A stretch of 64,000 nucleotides of DNA from Riptortus pedestris (GCA_019009955.1 CM032231.1:87017501-87081500); one strand, 5' to 3'. Counted from the stretch's first letter, positions 33,600 through 46,100 are shown. Translations and numbers: made by a program. The notes: generated by a model not told the origin, from the letters alone.

Positions 33600-36090
33600 T
33601 TAGAAATGGAATTAAGAACAATGATGTGTTTTTTAATTTAACATTCTGTATACTTATTTTAAAACATGATGACAATAAGTCAGAGTATTAATAAAGCCAG
33701 TACAAGAATTTAAAGCATTTTATAGAAAAATTTTAGATTTATTATTTCATTTTATTTCTGCCATTTCCTATGAATTGTCCATTACTGTTAAACGTTTTAC
33801 CTAAAAATGTTATTTTATAACTCCTTGACTTGGTTGTGTAATACTTGTGATTTTTTTGACAGCAAATCATAATTCTTTACCAAATTTTCTTATTTAATAA
33901 AATTACAAAGAATTATTTTAATAGAGTATTTTATTTATATTTAATTTATTATTTGAAAACAAATTTTAATATTAAATTGGGTAAAATTATATTTCCTAAT
34001 ATTTTTTATTAATTGTATACTAGCTTCATGGATTTACTGTCCAATTTCTCTTCTCTATTTTTTGTTGAATTATTATTTGTTGCAATAATAATAATTGATC
34101 TATAACTCTTTAAATAGTACATCGATTTTGCATGCACATCAAGGGCTTAAAGATTGTATGTTTACAACCAAACAGAAAGTGATTTTTTACATGTTTTTAA
34201 ATAATTTTTTGAGGTACACTCACTTAAGCCAAGCAATTTGTTATAAATGTCAATAAGAAGTTTATTGTTTGTTTTTACACTTGAAGAAAAATCAGGTATA
34301 TCTAAAAAATATATTAATGCTTCGGCCCAGCCCTAATTATATAGACTTTCAGTGAACAATGTGAATCACCACTTTTTTTTTTTTTGGTTGACTATTTGAC
34401 TAGCCATTGGTATTAATTACAATACCACCACCATTTGTGTATTAATTTTGACTTAAATCTATTTTGAAGAAATAGATCCTACTGATTTTAACATTAGTCT
34501 ATTTGTTTTAGTTGCAATTGTGTAGAGTTGTGGATGAGCAATATTTTGCTTTTATCTTGTGAGGATATATATTACTAAGAGATGAATCTTGCATCCCTGA
34601 CTGATCTCCCACCACTTTAAAGCACTATTAATTTAAAACTGAAATCACTGTGAAAAATAGTCTCTCTTATGTTATTAATTAATGTGATGTAAATTGATAA
34701 TTCTGTGAAATTAAGTTGAATTGTTGTAAATTGGAAATATATCATTTTGTACTAAGATCTTTATTTATTTTGGCCTTGTTTAAGTTATCAACAATATGAC
34801 TACAGTTGACTTCCACTAATCCAGATATCAGATTACTTCTGGCAGGATTAAAAAAATTACTTATCGCAAATTTAATTTAATGAGTTAGCAAGGTGAGTTT
34901 GACATTAAACATTACCGAGGTGAGTTTGACTTCCTCAGTCTGCTGGCTATAATGATCAGCAGACACACACTCATGTACATACAGAAGGGAAACCTGCTTA
35001 GTTTACACAGCTCCTGCGTGACAATCTTCTTTATTTTACAGCTCTTTTGTTCTAAAACCTACCTTTCCTAAAATGAAATCTGACAAGATAATTGTTTGTA
35101 CGAATTGCACATAAATTTCAGCTCCATAAGCTTGTATAATAAAAAGGTCTAATAAGTGTTTTTAGTCAATTACTAAGACAGAGAAGTAGGTGCATTCTTC
35201 AAAACTGCCTTTCAGAGTAGATATAAAATAGACGTTCAGGATCAAGGTGGTTTTAGACAATTATTATATTCAGATAATTATATCTATCTTCTGTACAGAC
35301 TTAATTGGCTGAATATGTAATAATAATAATAATAAGACACTCATTATTACATAGCATAAAATAATTTTTGTTTGTAATTTGTTCCACTTTGAAATCTATG
35401 GGAATCTATTCTGTCAACCTCAATTCTTACTCTATGTTACCTAGAATTATCAACAGTAAATATGACTTTACCACTTTAATATCACTAGCTATAACTGCTG
35501 CTTCCACCTTAGTGCTGCTGGGTATTAAAAGAATAAACAAAAAGAGACAATAAGGTTGTTATATAACAATTATATATTTTCTTTCAATTATTATATATAC
35601 ATTAAATTAACATTATTGTTACTAAAATAAAAAAAGTTATGCTCCGAATTCAAGATTGTTTCAGACTGTAAATTTTTCTTTTCTATAGTGAATCTTTACC
35701 TTAATGAATTAAATTATCTTTAAAAAGTAATTTTTCCTAAAGAGATCTTCCAGCAATTCATTTTATATTAACGGAATACATTATGATGGGCTCTTCTTAC
35801 ATTATATATTAATGTTAATCAGTAGTAATAATACATGATGTAAGAAGAGTTGACATAGCTTAAAATCAATATTTAATATATTAGTTGTTCACAAAAAAAA
35901 AAAAAAAAAAACACATTAAAATTGTAAAAAAAAGTGTCTACTTGCATGTTAATGTATATCCATAGCTTTCTGAGGTAAAAAAGAAAAATTTAGGTATACA
36001 TTTCAATGGAAGTAGGCAATAAGTCACGTAAAAAATAAAATTTTAACTAAAATATGCTTGAAAAGTGTAAAAAGTTTGAAAAATGTTTTC
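33600..36090. other. Intergenic DNA between convergent CHORDC1 and NHP2
   Basis: Very AT-rich. A family-X trace at 34880-35030 (aacctgcttagtttacacag), the small frame at 35398-35553, and an A run at 35894-35911. Otherwise nothing. Confidence 0.3.
35398..35553 (+). CDS. Possible small membrane peptide, 51 residues
   Basis: ATG at 35398 opens a 51-codon frame, MGIYSVNLNSYSMLPR to KRINKKRQ, with one hydrophobic stretch (TTLISLAITAASTLVLLGI) followed by a basic tail, the pattern of a tail-anchored or single-pass microprotein. It lies in the gap between the convergent CHORDC1 and NHP2 ends. There is no recognised family, no clear promoter and no conservation evidence, and a frame this short in AT-rich DNA is often chance. 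Confidence 0.15.
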   Translation: MGIYSVNLNSYSMLPRIINSKYDFTTLISLAITAASTLVLLGIKRINKKRQ

Positions 36091-36091
36091 T

Positions 36092-39000
36092 CTACCATGG
36101 GACAGGGAGAAGTTTAACTTCGTTAACTATTTCATTGTATGCTTCTGAATATTCTTCTTTTTCTTTAATCATGACAGCAACGACAGCTCGAGAAACTCCC
36201 ATTGCAGCTCCTATTTCTTGTCGAGAAGGTACATAACAATAAGGAACATCAAGATCTTCACAGACACCAGGAAGGTGTATCATAATGTCTACAGGATACA
36301 CATCACCAGCAAATATGACAAGCCTAAAAATAATGGGAAAATAAGAAATGTCAATAGAAAGTAAAATATGTCAGAACTTATGATATAATATATGATAAAA
36401 TTTAAGAAATGTACAGGCTAAGGTCATTTGTGTGTCTTCTGAAAGCACAGAAATAATTTTATATGTCCTCAAATTTGTTTACAGGTTTTAAAGTAGATTT
36501 TCTATTTCTCTACATTTAACTAACGAAATGAATATATTTTAAAGAGATGTCCTTTGGAGATTGATCAAATATATTAAAAGAATATAGGTTCAATATTTTT
36601 AATAACTTTCTCAAAGAAAACAAAGTCTGTCCCAGGTGCTGCGTAAACTAAGCATATTTCCACAAGCTGGTATATGACATGCCAATGGTCTCAACTCACC
36701 ATTTCTCCTGTAATAAGGAGAGTAAGTAGACAGAAATCTAAATACCAGCGGGATACAAAATTAAAGGAGTCAGTTCCTCAGTGAAAATCGCATGACTAGG
36801 AGTGAAATGCAAATATATGGTTAATGTTTGAGATATAGAAATCATCAATAGAACAACATTCAAATGAAATTAAACCTGCAATACAAATGGTTATATGTAA
36901 TTTCCAAATCCAATTCATAATAGCTGAGTTTTGGCTTCCCTCTCCTCTAACCCCTCCCTCATACACCGATTTCAGTGATTAGTAGATACCTTAACTTTTG
37001 CATGAACCCTTTAAATGTCAAGTATGGTATTTAAATAAAAAACAATTATGTAATCCAGAACACAAAATCTTAATTGATGTCTCACTGAACATAACTGAGT
37101 ATATCTTACATAGTAAAAGTACAATTTAAACAAATTTTATATTTTAATTTGGAATACAATGATTCATGAAATATCAGCTTATTGAAATGAGCTAAGAAGT
37201 GGGGGTTTACTAAAGACTGAATACTACAAAATGCAAATATCTCTATTAACATTTGAGATACTTAAAAAAATGATAAAACGACATTTATAAAAAAAAAATG
37301 AATTAGTAACACAATTAAAATTTTTCGATTCGTCTCATGATAATAGAGATATTCTGAGTATCTTATATAGTATCAAGTGAAAAGGGTATATAAATGGCAA
37401 ATATACAAAATGTTTTCAAAAGCCGCAGTAGATATCTAGCTGAAAACATTGCCTGAGCCGCCGTTAGAGGGGAGAAATTTCGAAAATTCTTTATATATCC
37501 CTTATTATGCGTCGGATCGAAAAATTGTATAGAACCAATCTTATTTCAAATGTAATGTTCTATAAATATTGTTATGTACGTATTTTCACTACCTTGATTA
37601 TTAACAGAGATATTTTTTTATAGTTTTCGGCCTTCAGTAAACCCTCACGACGTTAACAGTAAGCTGTTATATTACGAAGCACATTATTTGAAGCATAAAT
37701 ACCAAATATTGTTCTCATTGAACTTTTACTTTTTGAGATAAATGCAAAAATGTGGCACACATGGGAAATCTGCTTAGTTTACACAGCCTCTGCGTAACGG
37801 ACTTTTTTATCATGGAAAAGCTCATCATCTCTCAATTGCAGCAGGAAGAATGAATAGTGAAGCCTTTATCATTACTGAAGATTCTGCTTGCCATATACTA
37901 TCTAAATCATCAATATAAAGTATCAATAATTGCAGGTGAACCTAAAGATAAAATGCTCTGGATTTTTTTTTTTTTTTTTTGGTGAGACAACCGTTTATCT
38001 ATATTATTCCTTATTGCCATATAATTATTGATAACTTGAATTATAATGTAAGTCTAATCACCATGTGGCCCTATTTGTTAACTTGAGATATTTGAATGTT
38101 ATTACATTATAAAGATATTTCATATTATAAATAAATTCCAATTTATCTGCATTAAGAGTTCTCAATGCTCTTTAAATAGTCATCATTACTACTTTTTTTT
38201 TTCTCCTCATAGTAACCCTATAAGGAGTAATTTATTTGAATACATGTTCCATTGCCACATGGCATATTACATGTATGATTATGTTTAAATACATTTTTAT
38301 TTTACAATATATGCACGTTAATCAATTATCTACTCAAATATAATATAAAAAAAATAATAATAAAATAAAATATTAAAATAAGTAGATAATTACAAATAAA
38401 TTAATAGATGAAATGAAAAAATAAATAAAATAAGAACAAAACAAATCAATTAAAGTTAAACTCAACCGATGTTTGAATTTGAGAGTCTATGCAAGGTAAA
38501 TATATTGAATTATAGTTCCCATTCCTCACAATCAACTGTACGTTCTAATGTATTTTTGCTACATCCATATCTATCCTTTGATAAACTTGATAAGTTCTTT
38601 ATTATATTTGTTAAATATAATATGAGGTGGTTCTGGGCAATTACCTCCATTTAAAATTATGTTCATTATTAAATTTTATCTATTTTAATTAAATGTGAAC
38701 ATAAAGTACATGTTAAAATGTTTGCGTTGTCTGCGAGTCGCAAGTACATTTGTCATTGTCTTGGATTTTAAATCTTGTTAAATAATGTCCTGTCTGTCCA
38801 TAATCCATTAGAAATTGTGTGCATTTGTGTTCATTATTACTTCATTAATCTTTTAATAACTTAAGTTGCCCAAGCATAGATTTGAGCGGTCATGAATAAG
38901 CTGATTTAATTAATGAATAATAATATTTTAAGTGGTCTATGAAATCCACTTCTTAAGTGCCTGGAGTTAGACTTTCTTAATAATATATTTGATTATTTTT

Positions 39001-39095
39001 TTGTACAATGAACATAAGCCAAGTACTTTTTAGTCACGTTAAGTGAACCTTTTTTGTCTACAATGACACGATAAAATACATTAACCCATACAGGG

Positions 39096-39157
<62 letters not shown>

Positions 39158-40255
39158 AGATCCTTGGAAATTTGGAGAATTTCTCGAAAAAAATGTCACG
39201 AGTACAACCTAAATAGGTCATTCCCCTTAAAGGAAATCTGCTAGTACAAACATATAATAACAATTAATGCATCTGTGATTTCCTTTTCAGGGTTTCAGAA
39301 ACATATTCAATAAATTAAACAATTGGTGTTCAATATCCTTAAGCAATCACCTCAAAATACTACTGACAGTGTACTTTTGAAGTAATATTATGACAATCTA
39401 ATATACTTTTAAATACAATGAAATACACATTTTATTTAAAGAACCTATCAAAGTATTACCATAAATTTCTGAATGACATTTTTTTTTAATTTAAAAAAAA
39501 AATCCCACTGCATAATATATAATAATATAATATAGTCCTATATTAATGAAACCTCCAACCAAGGTCAACATATTTTCTACTGATGCAAAATTACTAACAT
39601 AATCTCTATGATGCTTTAATATTTCCAGTCTAATTATACACAATAAAAAAAGTTTAGTCTTTCAGCTAAAATTATCACTAAATGTTCTTTGTGGCATATT
39701 GTTTGCAAAGCCTTTATCATAAGTAAGAAGCTTTTCAATGAAATGAAGCAACAATCCAATAATTGTGTAAGTTTGAGGGACATTAGGCAAGGGGACAAAG
39801 ACTAGAACAACAACTTCTAACAAGAAGTGCAAATGCTTTAGGGGCATAATAGATAATTATTATATAACAGAAATTTACTAGTCTAAATAATTCAAAAGTG
39901 CAAATGTACATACCCTCTTTCTCCTTTCCTGAGCTTTAACTGAACCATTCTTAAGCCATCAATGAAATGAGTCCTATCCTTACATGCTGAAAGAAAGAAA
40001 AAAAAATTAATTCACAGAAGTGAATAAGCAAAAACGTTTCATTAAAAGGAATGTATAGAATTCATATAAACCTTTCTTTATAAGCTTGTAAATTTTTTTT
40101 GTTAGTTTCTTTCCAGCTAAAGGTTTAGAAATTGGATTTAAAAGTTTAAGTCTCTCCTCATAAGATAAAATAGCTGGGGAAGCTTCGGTCGCTTCAGTAA
40201 CTTCAGTTATTCCATTTTCTTCCGTGCCATCGAAAGATTTTGACTTTTTCCCCAT
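36092..40255 (-). CDS. NHP2: NHP2, H/ACA ribonucleoprotein subunit 2
   Basis: Complete three-exon gene on the minus strand: exon 1 40255-40072, exon 2 39986-39914, exon 3 36323-36092 (stop TAG at 36094-36092). Phases match (1, then 2) and all borders are GT-AG; the product is 162 residues, against 153 in human and about 160 in flies. After a short acidic, lower-complexity N-terminus it has ISKPLAGKKLTKKIYKLIKK, then the L7Ae/NHP2 fold: GLRMVQLKLRKGERG, LVIFAGDVYPVDIMIHLPGVCED, VPYCYVPSRQEIGAAMG and the C-terminal LLPVPW. This is the core protein of box H/ACA snoRNPs, which guide pseudouridylation of rRNA and snRNA in nucleolus and Cajal body and share subunits with telomerase RNP in vertebrates. 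The 3.6-kb second intron holds family-X repeats and a LINE remnant. The gene converges with CHORDC1. Confidence 0.95.
36620..37050 (-). repeat. Family X repeat, diverged
   Basis: Reverse orientation: caggtgctgcgtaaactaag at the left, cgatttcagtgattagtag at the right. In NHP2 intron 2. Confidence 0.5.
37440..37810 (+). repeat. Family X repeat, well preserved
   Basis: gtcggatcgaaaaattgtat, agaaccaatcttatttcaaa, aaataccaaatattgttctc, cacatgggaaatctgcttag and gcgtaacggacttttttat. It lacks the AT tract. Confidence 0.7.
38640..38830 (-). pseudogene. LINE ORF2 C-terminal remnant
   Basis: The minus strand reads FLMDYGQTGHYLTRFKIQ, then DKCTCDS and, after one stop, HVLY. This is the G-x-x-x-x-L-x-R-F...C-x-C...H-x-L pattern at the end of many RNase H-bearing LINEs. 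It lies in NHP2 intron 2 and is too decayed for a family name. Confidence 0.5.
39098..39147. repeat. (TA)n microsatellite
   Basis: About 25 TA units, followed by CACACA and a family-X end (gagtacaacctaaataggtc, ccttaaaggaaatctgc). Confidence 0.9.
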
Positions 40256-40837
40256 TATTTAATAAAAATTGAGAAAAACAATTAACCACGTGGGTAACGC
40301 CGCACAAGTGTAAACAATCTAAACCAACCTAAACAGCTTGAGGTTATACATAGAGATATTGGCCTTACAGGGAGGTAGGATAGAACATTATTCTCTTCTA
40401 TTACAAAAATAAATTCCAGGCTAATCTCAAATATCATATAAATTTATTATATAAATAATATCACGACTATAGCAACAATAATTCTCTTCAAATAATTGCT
40501 AATATTAGTTAGACAATTGATGAAACAAGTGGGTTTATAGATTTGCAATTTTGGACATGTTATCCTACCTCACAGGTACAGAGTTCTACTACAATTATTT
40601 CAAGTTTTGATCACGTATTAAATGATTGCACACCGCATTTTTTCTGACCCTGAGACGGATCGAAAAATTGTATACAACAAATCTTATTACAAATGTAATA
40701 TTTTATAAATGTTATGTACGTTTATTCACTATATCGATTAATGACCGAGACATTTACGTTTTCGGCCGTCAGTAAAGTTATCAAATAGTCCAGAGGCCTC
40801 AATATGTATATACCTCGTCAATCAAATAGTCTATTGG

Positions 40838-41531
40838 CCTCAATATATACTTCCTCATTTACATATTCTATATTGTCCTAGTAAACTGATTATGAGGCCT
40901 CTCATCTACCCAGGAAAGAAATTTAAAAAATGTTAATTCAACACTGTTTACTTCCTCTCTCTTATCATTACGGACTATTTTTATACCTTGTTCAGCAAAG
41001 GCTGATGGTATATATATATATATATATATATAATTAAGTTGACTACCATCAGCTTTCGCTGAACAAGGTATAAAAGTCCGTCACGCAGGGGCTGCGTAAA
41101 CTAAGCAGATATCCCACGTGAAGTTTTTAAACTTAAAGAAATCTGCCTACTAATAACAGTAATAGTAACGAATCTTTAAACCAACTCACGAGGGTCAAAC
41201 AGTTACGGAAACGGCCGAACTAGCTCTCGGCGGAAAGTCCCGAATACAAATGCAAATATCTCGGGTAATATTCAAGATTCAGAATAAATGTATGGAACTA
41301 CATTTTTATAGTAAATTTAATTTTCAATAAGATTGATTCTATACAATTTTTCGATCCGACGCATAATAACGGAGATATTTCGAATTTTCAAAAATCCCCC
41401 GCTCTAAACTCCCCCTCCCACCGGCCCGGTTTCAGCCATTAACGAACTTGATCTTTTTTTTTTACATAAAACGTTTAAATTTCGAGTTTGGTAACGATAA
41501 ACAAAAATTGCGACCGCTAGAGCGTTAACAG

Positions 41532-41596
<65 letters not shown>

Positions 41597-41857
41597 AACG
41601 GACCTCATTTTCATCATCTCCTGGGTAGGATGGATGGACATTTGAAGAAATGTTTCGAAAATCGCGTCATGAGTACGACCTCAATAGCTGATTTTGTCTT
41701 AAGGGAAATCTGCTAAAAATAGTCCGTAATAATTAGAAAGAAAGTAAACAGTGTTGAATTAATATTGTTAAAATTCCCTTCCTGGGTAGACGAGAGACCT
41801 CATAATCAGGTTACGAGGACAATATAGAATATGTTAATGACGAAATATATATTGAGG
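40838..41857. mobile_element. Inverted-repeat element with ~147-bp arms
   Basis: Left arm 40838-40984 (CCTCAATATATAC...) matches the reverse complement of 41713-41857 at most positions, sharing GATTATGAGG, CATATTCTATATTGTCCT and TTAATTCAACACTGTTTAC. Between the arms lie a second short palindrome (40984-41076, ACCTTGTTCAGC around a TA tract) and a minus-strand family-X copy. No coding. A decayed arm also occurs at about 31770-31860. Confidence 0.7.
41060..41720 (-). repeat. Family X repeat inside the inverted-repeat element
   Basis: aaaagtccgtcacgcagggg at the left; ttttcgatccgacgcataat in the middle; an AT run at 41538-41594; gacctcattttcatcatctc and gtcttaagggaaatctgc at the right. Confidence 0.7.
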
Positions 41858-41865
41858 TCTCTATA

Positions 41866-42872
41866 CTCCGTTCCATGTCGAGCTGGCACTTCGATTCTGT
41901 GCGCTGTTGCCAAATCTTTACATCTGCCCATACTACACATAAATATCGAATCCACGTTTTTCGGCGGGAAAAATTATATAATGTGCAGAATTTAATTCTC
42001 TATACGCCTACATTGAAAATAAAAAATAAAAGCTAAATCTCGAGTCGCAAAAAATTATTTAATGAAAAAATTTTACTCAAAGTTTTTAATGGAAATTATT
42101 CTTTATCACATCACTGTGACATTATTTTTTGAAATATTGCTTTGAAATTTGGTATGAAGTCCCCAGACCTTACGTATTTTCGACAAATAGAAGAAAAAAA
42201 ATTTAACAATTAATAAATACAACAAGGAGGGGTGGTCTGCCAGGCGTGTCCTGCTTTCGGCCCATCGCATCCGCGCGCTCCCTCGCATTCAAAAATCAAT
42301 TACTCCTGATTTATTCATCCCAGAATAGTCGGACACATCTTAAAATTAAATTTGAACTGTCCTTTTAATAAGGGATGCGTCCAATTTTAATAGGCTGCAA
42401 TAGAACGAAATTTCCTCGCAGGCTACTTTTCAAAAATTGAATTTGTAATTTTCTGTTTTCATTTCGCGAAAAAGTAGGGAAGGAATACCATTGAAATTTT
42501 TTTTTCTTCTATTTGTCGAAAATACGTAAGGTCTAGTGACTTCATACCAAATTTGAAAGCAATATCTCAAATAATAAGGTCACAGTGATGTGATAAAGAG
42601 TAATTTCCATTAAACATTTTAAGTAAAATTTTTTCATTTGATAATTTTTTGTGACTCGAGATTTAGCTTTTATTTTTAATTTTTAATGTAGACGTATAGA
42701 GAATTAAATTCTGCACATTATGGAATTTTTCCCGTTCAGATTAGACAAAGTAGAGATATAGCGGCAACGTCGTACGGAGGGAAAAGGACAGAGAGATGTA
42801 GTGCGCCATGTGTACGAGAGAGACAAAGCATCCCACTCAAAACACCTTGTGCCAGTTCGACATGGAACGGAC
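41866..42872. mobile_element. Long-arm foldback element, TA target
   Basis: Outer ends CTCCGTTCCATGTCGAGCTGGCAC (41866 onward) and the inverse at 42849-42872 are flanked by TA (41864-41865, 42873-42874). Inner arms 41960-42204 and 42496-42735 also pair, covering gtgcagaatttaattctcta and ccttacgtattttcgacaaa. The core is about 290 bp. A TA duplication hints at Tc1/mariner-type mobilisation, but no transposase is present. Confidence 0.75.
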
Positions 42873-42899
42873 TAGACCATTCGATAACTAGATTATTGG

Positions 42900-43759
42900 C
42901 TGGTGACATCACATTATCCATAATTACCAAATTATCTCACAAATTAAATGTCCGATAAAAACAATTCGCAGTATTTAACCTGGAATTAGGCCAGTTCGTA
43001 ATGAATTGTTCTTATAGTTAATGTGAGTAGGAATGGGGACTTACTTTATACATTCCCATTTATTCCTCGAAAACGAATGGCCTTTTATTCACTTTTCATA
43101 AAAAAAAAAAAGGAAAAAAAAAAGAGGCTTTTTTATGTCTATAAACACCACAGATTTTTAATTACTGAGACATTTCCAAAGATTTTAAAATCTATGGGGC
43201 CTATAATCTCATTTCTATGTATAGCTGAGTTCATAAGACGTGAGACAGTGACTAGGATGCGCAGTAGCAAAGAAGGCTATTGCGCATGCTCCCGTTATCA
43301 ATCTGTTAACCACTCTCGTGAGCTACGGATATGTATCGGGCGTCCTGAAAACATTAGCCCTCAGTGTGTATGTAGTGTAGCTTGAAGCTAAAATCTAACC
43401 CTATCTTGGTTATGTAGGAAGAAATGTCGATATAAATCCCTGCAAGGTCTTGCTCTAACCTCAAGCTAATACTTTGCAACAATTATTTTTGTTTTTAAAA
43501 AAAGAAATCGGTTTTCGATACTTGAATTTTAATATCGAAATACCGATATATCGGGGGGGGGGGGAAATATCAAGTATTATTTAGATATTTTTTGGGGGAA
43601 ATATTGATATTTTTTCACCATCCCTAGTGTACCTGTCAATAAGTCGCCATTTAAATTTAAATTGACAGTGATAGTGACATACATTCAAGCGGCGATGATA
43701 ATGATGAGCCCTTAAGCGGCATTGAGGAGATGGGGTTGTCATTTGACCAATTTTAAAGC

Positions 43760-43810
<51 letters not shown>

Positions 43811-44450
43811 TTAACTTGTTATATTTTATTTAACTTCTATTAATTTAGGTGGTAAATAAGTTATTTTGATATTTTTTGAAATGTAATTTTGGTAAGAAAA
43901 TTATCTGTAGGTTTTTAAAAAGGTATTTGTAAGTTTTAAGTATCACAAATCATTGTGTAATTTATAAAAAAAAAAATGATCTTTACATTTTTAAAAATAT
44001 ATCTTTAAGTATTAAAAATAATTATCTGTAAGCTTATAAATTATCTTTAAGTTTCTAAACAAATATCCATAAGTTTTAAGTATAAATAATTTTCTGCAAG
44101 TTTAAAAAAAAATTTAAATAATAATGTCAAAATATTATTTATGTAAACTATGCAAGTATATGCAATACTAACTTTCTATTTTCACTAATCAATAATAAAT
44201 TACGTTTTTTGTGCATTAAATAAATTATTATTTTATTTTTTTATTCATGTTTGATTTTTAATAATGTTTAATCAATGTTGCTTCTCATTTTCTGCACTAT
44301 ATTTTTATATAAATTAGGAAAAGTAGAACATATACTAGAGAAAGGTTAGACTGCAGGTGTACGGCATGCTGGCAAATATGTTCAGCTTGGGTAGTACACG
44401 TCCTCTCATCCCCACCAAGCCTACCACCCATCCCCACCCCATGCGCGGAC
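42900..44450. other. Intergenic DNA left of the LINE
   Basis: Includes a possible hAT-like end (ttttttcaccatccctag, 43611-43628) beside repeated gaaatatt/cgatatatcg motifs and a G run (43553-43564), and a degenerate tandem of ~28-bp units with cttaaag/taagttt at 43910-44110. No coding. Confidence 0.3.
43765..43806. repeat. (TA)n microsatellite
   Basis: About 20 TA units in the intergenic region between NHP2 and Myo1D, with no family-X sequence beside it. Confidence 0.9.
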
Positions 44451-44456
44451 TGTCTC

Positions 44457-45755
44457 ATGTCTCATGGACTCAACTATAAATCACATAATTGTGCAATTAG
44501 TTATTTCAACACCTCACTTATTCCATTAATATCAAAGCTATATTACAACCTACAGAGGTCTTTTAAACTTTTTGAAAAACTCCAACTGCCCCCTCCCCAG
44601 TTTGTACTAAGCTTCGTGGTTTTTCACTCTATCAAATTCTTCTTAAATCTGTTGACTACAGCTTTGTCAGAACAGCTTTTGTGCATTAATTTTTGTATGA
44701 CATATGACCTAATTCCTATTGGAATTAGGCTGAGTAACATAACAGACAAACTATTACAAAACTCAAACAGTCTTGATGAATTCGACCTAACTCCACCTTG
44801 GACAATTCAAGAAATATCTATAGATACAGGAATCACCAAACTCATAAACGAATCGCCCCACGTGATCAACTATTGGAAAATAAAGGAAGCTTTCATTAAT
44901 AAAATAAAAAAATATCAACACCCAAAGATAATATACACTGCTGGTTCGAAAATTACCGAGTCTTCCTCCTGCGCCTACTACGAAGAAAATGCCTGCCGAA
45001 AATTCAAACTCAACAAATTAACCAGCATCTATTCCGCCGAACTATTCGCAATTAAATTCGCTTTATATCACTGCATTTGCAACCACTCAACTCAAGAAAA
45101 ATTCCTGATTTGCACAGACTCGTTGAGTGCCCTATTGAGTATCAAAGATGTATTCACAAACAACCCAATAGTAAAAAAAATACAAAATCAAATACAAATG
45201 CTCCGATAGCTAAAAATAAAATAAAATAAAAATAAAGTCTACTTCATGTGGATTCCAAGCCACGTGGGAATAGATGGAAACGAAAAAGCAGATTTAGCAG
45301 CCAGAGAAGCCCATCAACTCGACTCCATCACCCCAACAACAATAACATCTGCAGAACTCTACCAACCACTCAAAGAAGAAATTAATAAAAACTGGCAACA
45401 CATGTGGAATGAAACCCAGAACAATAAACTAAAGACTATTAAAACCACCATCCGTCTATGGAAATATTCGACAAGAGACAACAGAAGAGATGAAGTTGTA
45501 TTAGGAAGACTCCGAATTGGGCACACACGACTTACGCATGGCTATCTTATGACAAAAGATCAACCCCCGATTTGTGAGAAATGTAACACAGAACTGACTA
45601 TATATCACATATTAATGGAATGCCATAAGTACACAGATATTAGAAAAAAATACAATATCTCCAATAGTATAAAAGTGACCCTTGGAGATGACCCGAAAGA
45701 ACTCCATAAATTGTTTAACTTTGTAAAAAACAAGAGTTTATACAAAGAAATTTAA
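44457..45755 (+). pseudogene. LINE (I/Jockey-type) ORF2 C-terminus with RNase H
   Basis: One frame with two in-frame stops (45207-45209 and 45222-45224) inside an A-rich AAAAT-like tract. It holds an RNase H domain: IIYTAGSK (44931 on), SIYSAELFAIKFALYH, ICTDSLSALLSI, then FMWIPSHVGIDGNEKADLAA. After it comes the C-terminal segment with GRLRIGHTRLTHGYLM and CEKCN...H...C. The first catalytic residue, normally D in YTDGS, is A here (GCT at 44940-44942). RT is missing, so the copy is 5'-truncated. Similarity begins at about 44730; the first 90 codons may be unrelated. Confidence 0.8.
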
Positions 45756-45881
45756 AGTGCAATTGTTTGTATCCTCGTTTATATTGTTAAAATGGCGATA
45801 TGGATGAGGATACCAAAATGTGAATTATAAATATGTGAATTATACAGTTTTTTTCGTCCTTAAACCCTATACAACAACAAC
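45756..45881 (+). mobile_element. LINE 3' tail ending in ACA repeats
   Basis: The non-coding 3' part of the LINE ends in acaacaacaaca (45871-45881). A SINE starts immediately after. Simple-repeat tails are typical of I-clade LINEs. Confidence 0.55.
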
Positions 45882-45882
45882 A

Positions 45883-46100
45883 GGTTAGCCATGTGAGTTT
45901 AAGCGTTGACCTTTATCTTCATGGTAAACCTAGAGAGGCGAGTTCGATTCTCGCCTGGGCAAAGGAAATTATTTAGTGACGAAATTCATTAAATAACGTC
46001 CTAAAATCCCACCTTGTCTAGAAAAGGGTGGTAACCTGTAGATAACCCGTCCCAATTAGCCTTAGTTGCAAAAAGTGGACGTTAATAAAAAAATAAAAAA
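45883..46100 (+). mobile_element. tRNA-derived SINE copy 7, best preserved
   Basis: GGTTAGCCATGTGAGTTTAA (A-box region), GGCGAGTTCGATTCTCGCC (B box in a tRNA T-arm-like hairpin), a tRNA-unrelated body, then aaaagtggacgttaat and an A-rich tail. It begins at the end of a LINE tail and ends about 310 bases before the Myo1D start codon. It is not a functional tRNA, as the acceptor stem and anticodon arm are missing. Confidence 0.75.

Noticed and set aside
38993..39199. 68-codon minus-strand frame with YIYI repeats
   Set aside because: The repeat is a translated TA microsatellite.
43023..43385. 120-codon frame
   Set aside because: Lys run from an A tract, no domain, no splice context; probably chance.
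45883..45960. tRNA gene
   Set aside because: A- and B-box-like sequences are present, but no acceptor stem or anticodon arm folds, and many diverged copies share a non-tRNA tail. It is a SINE.
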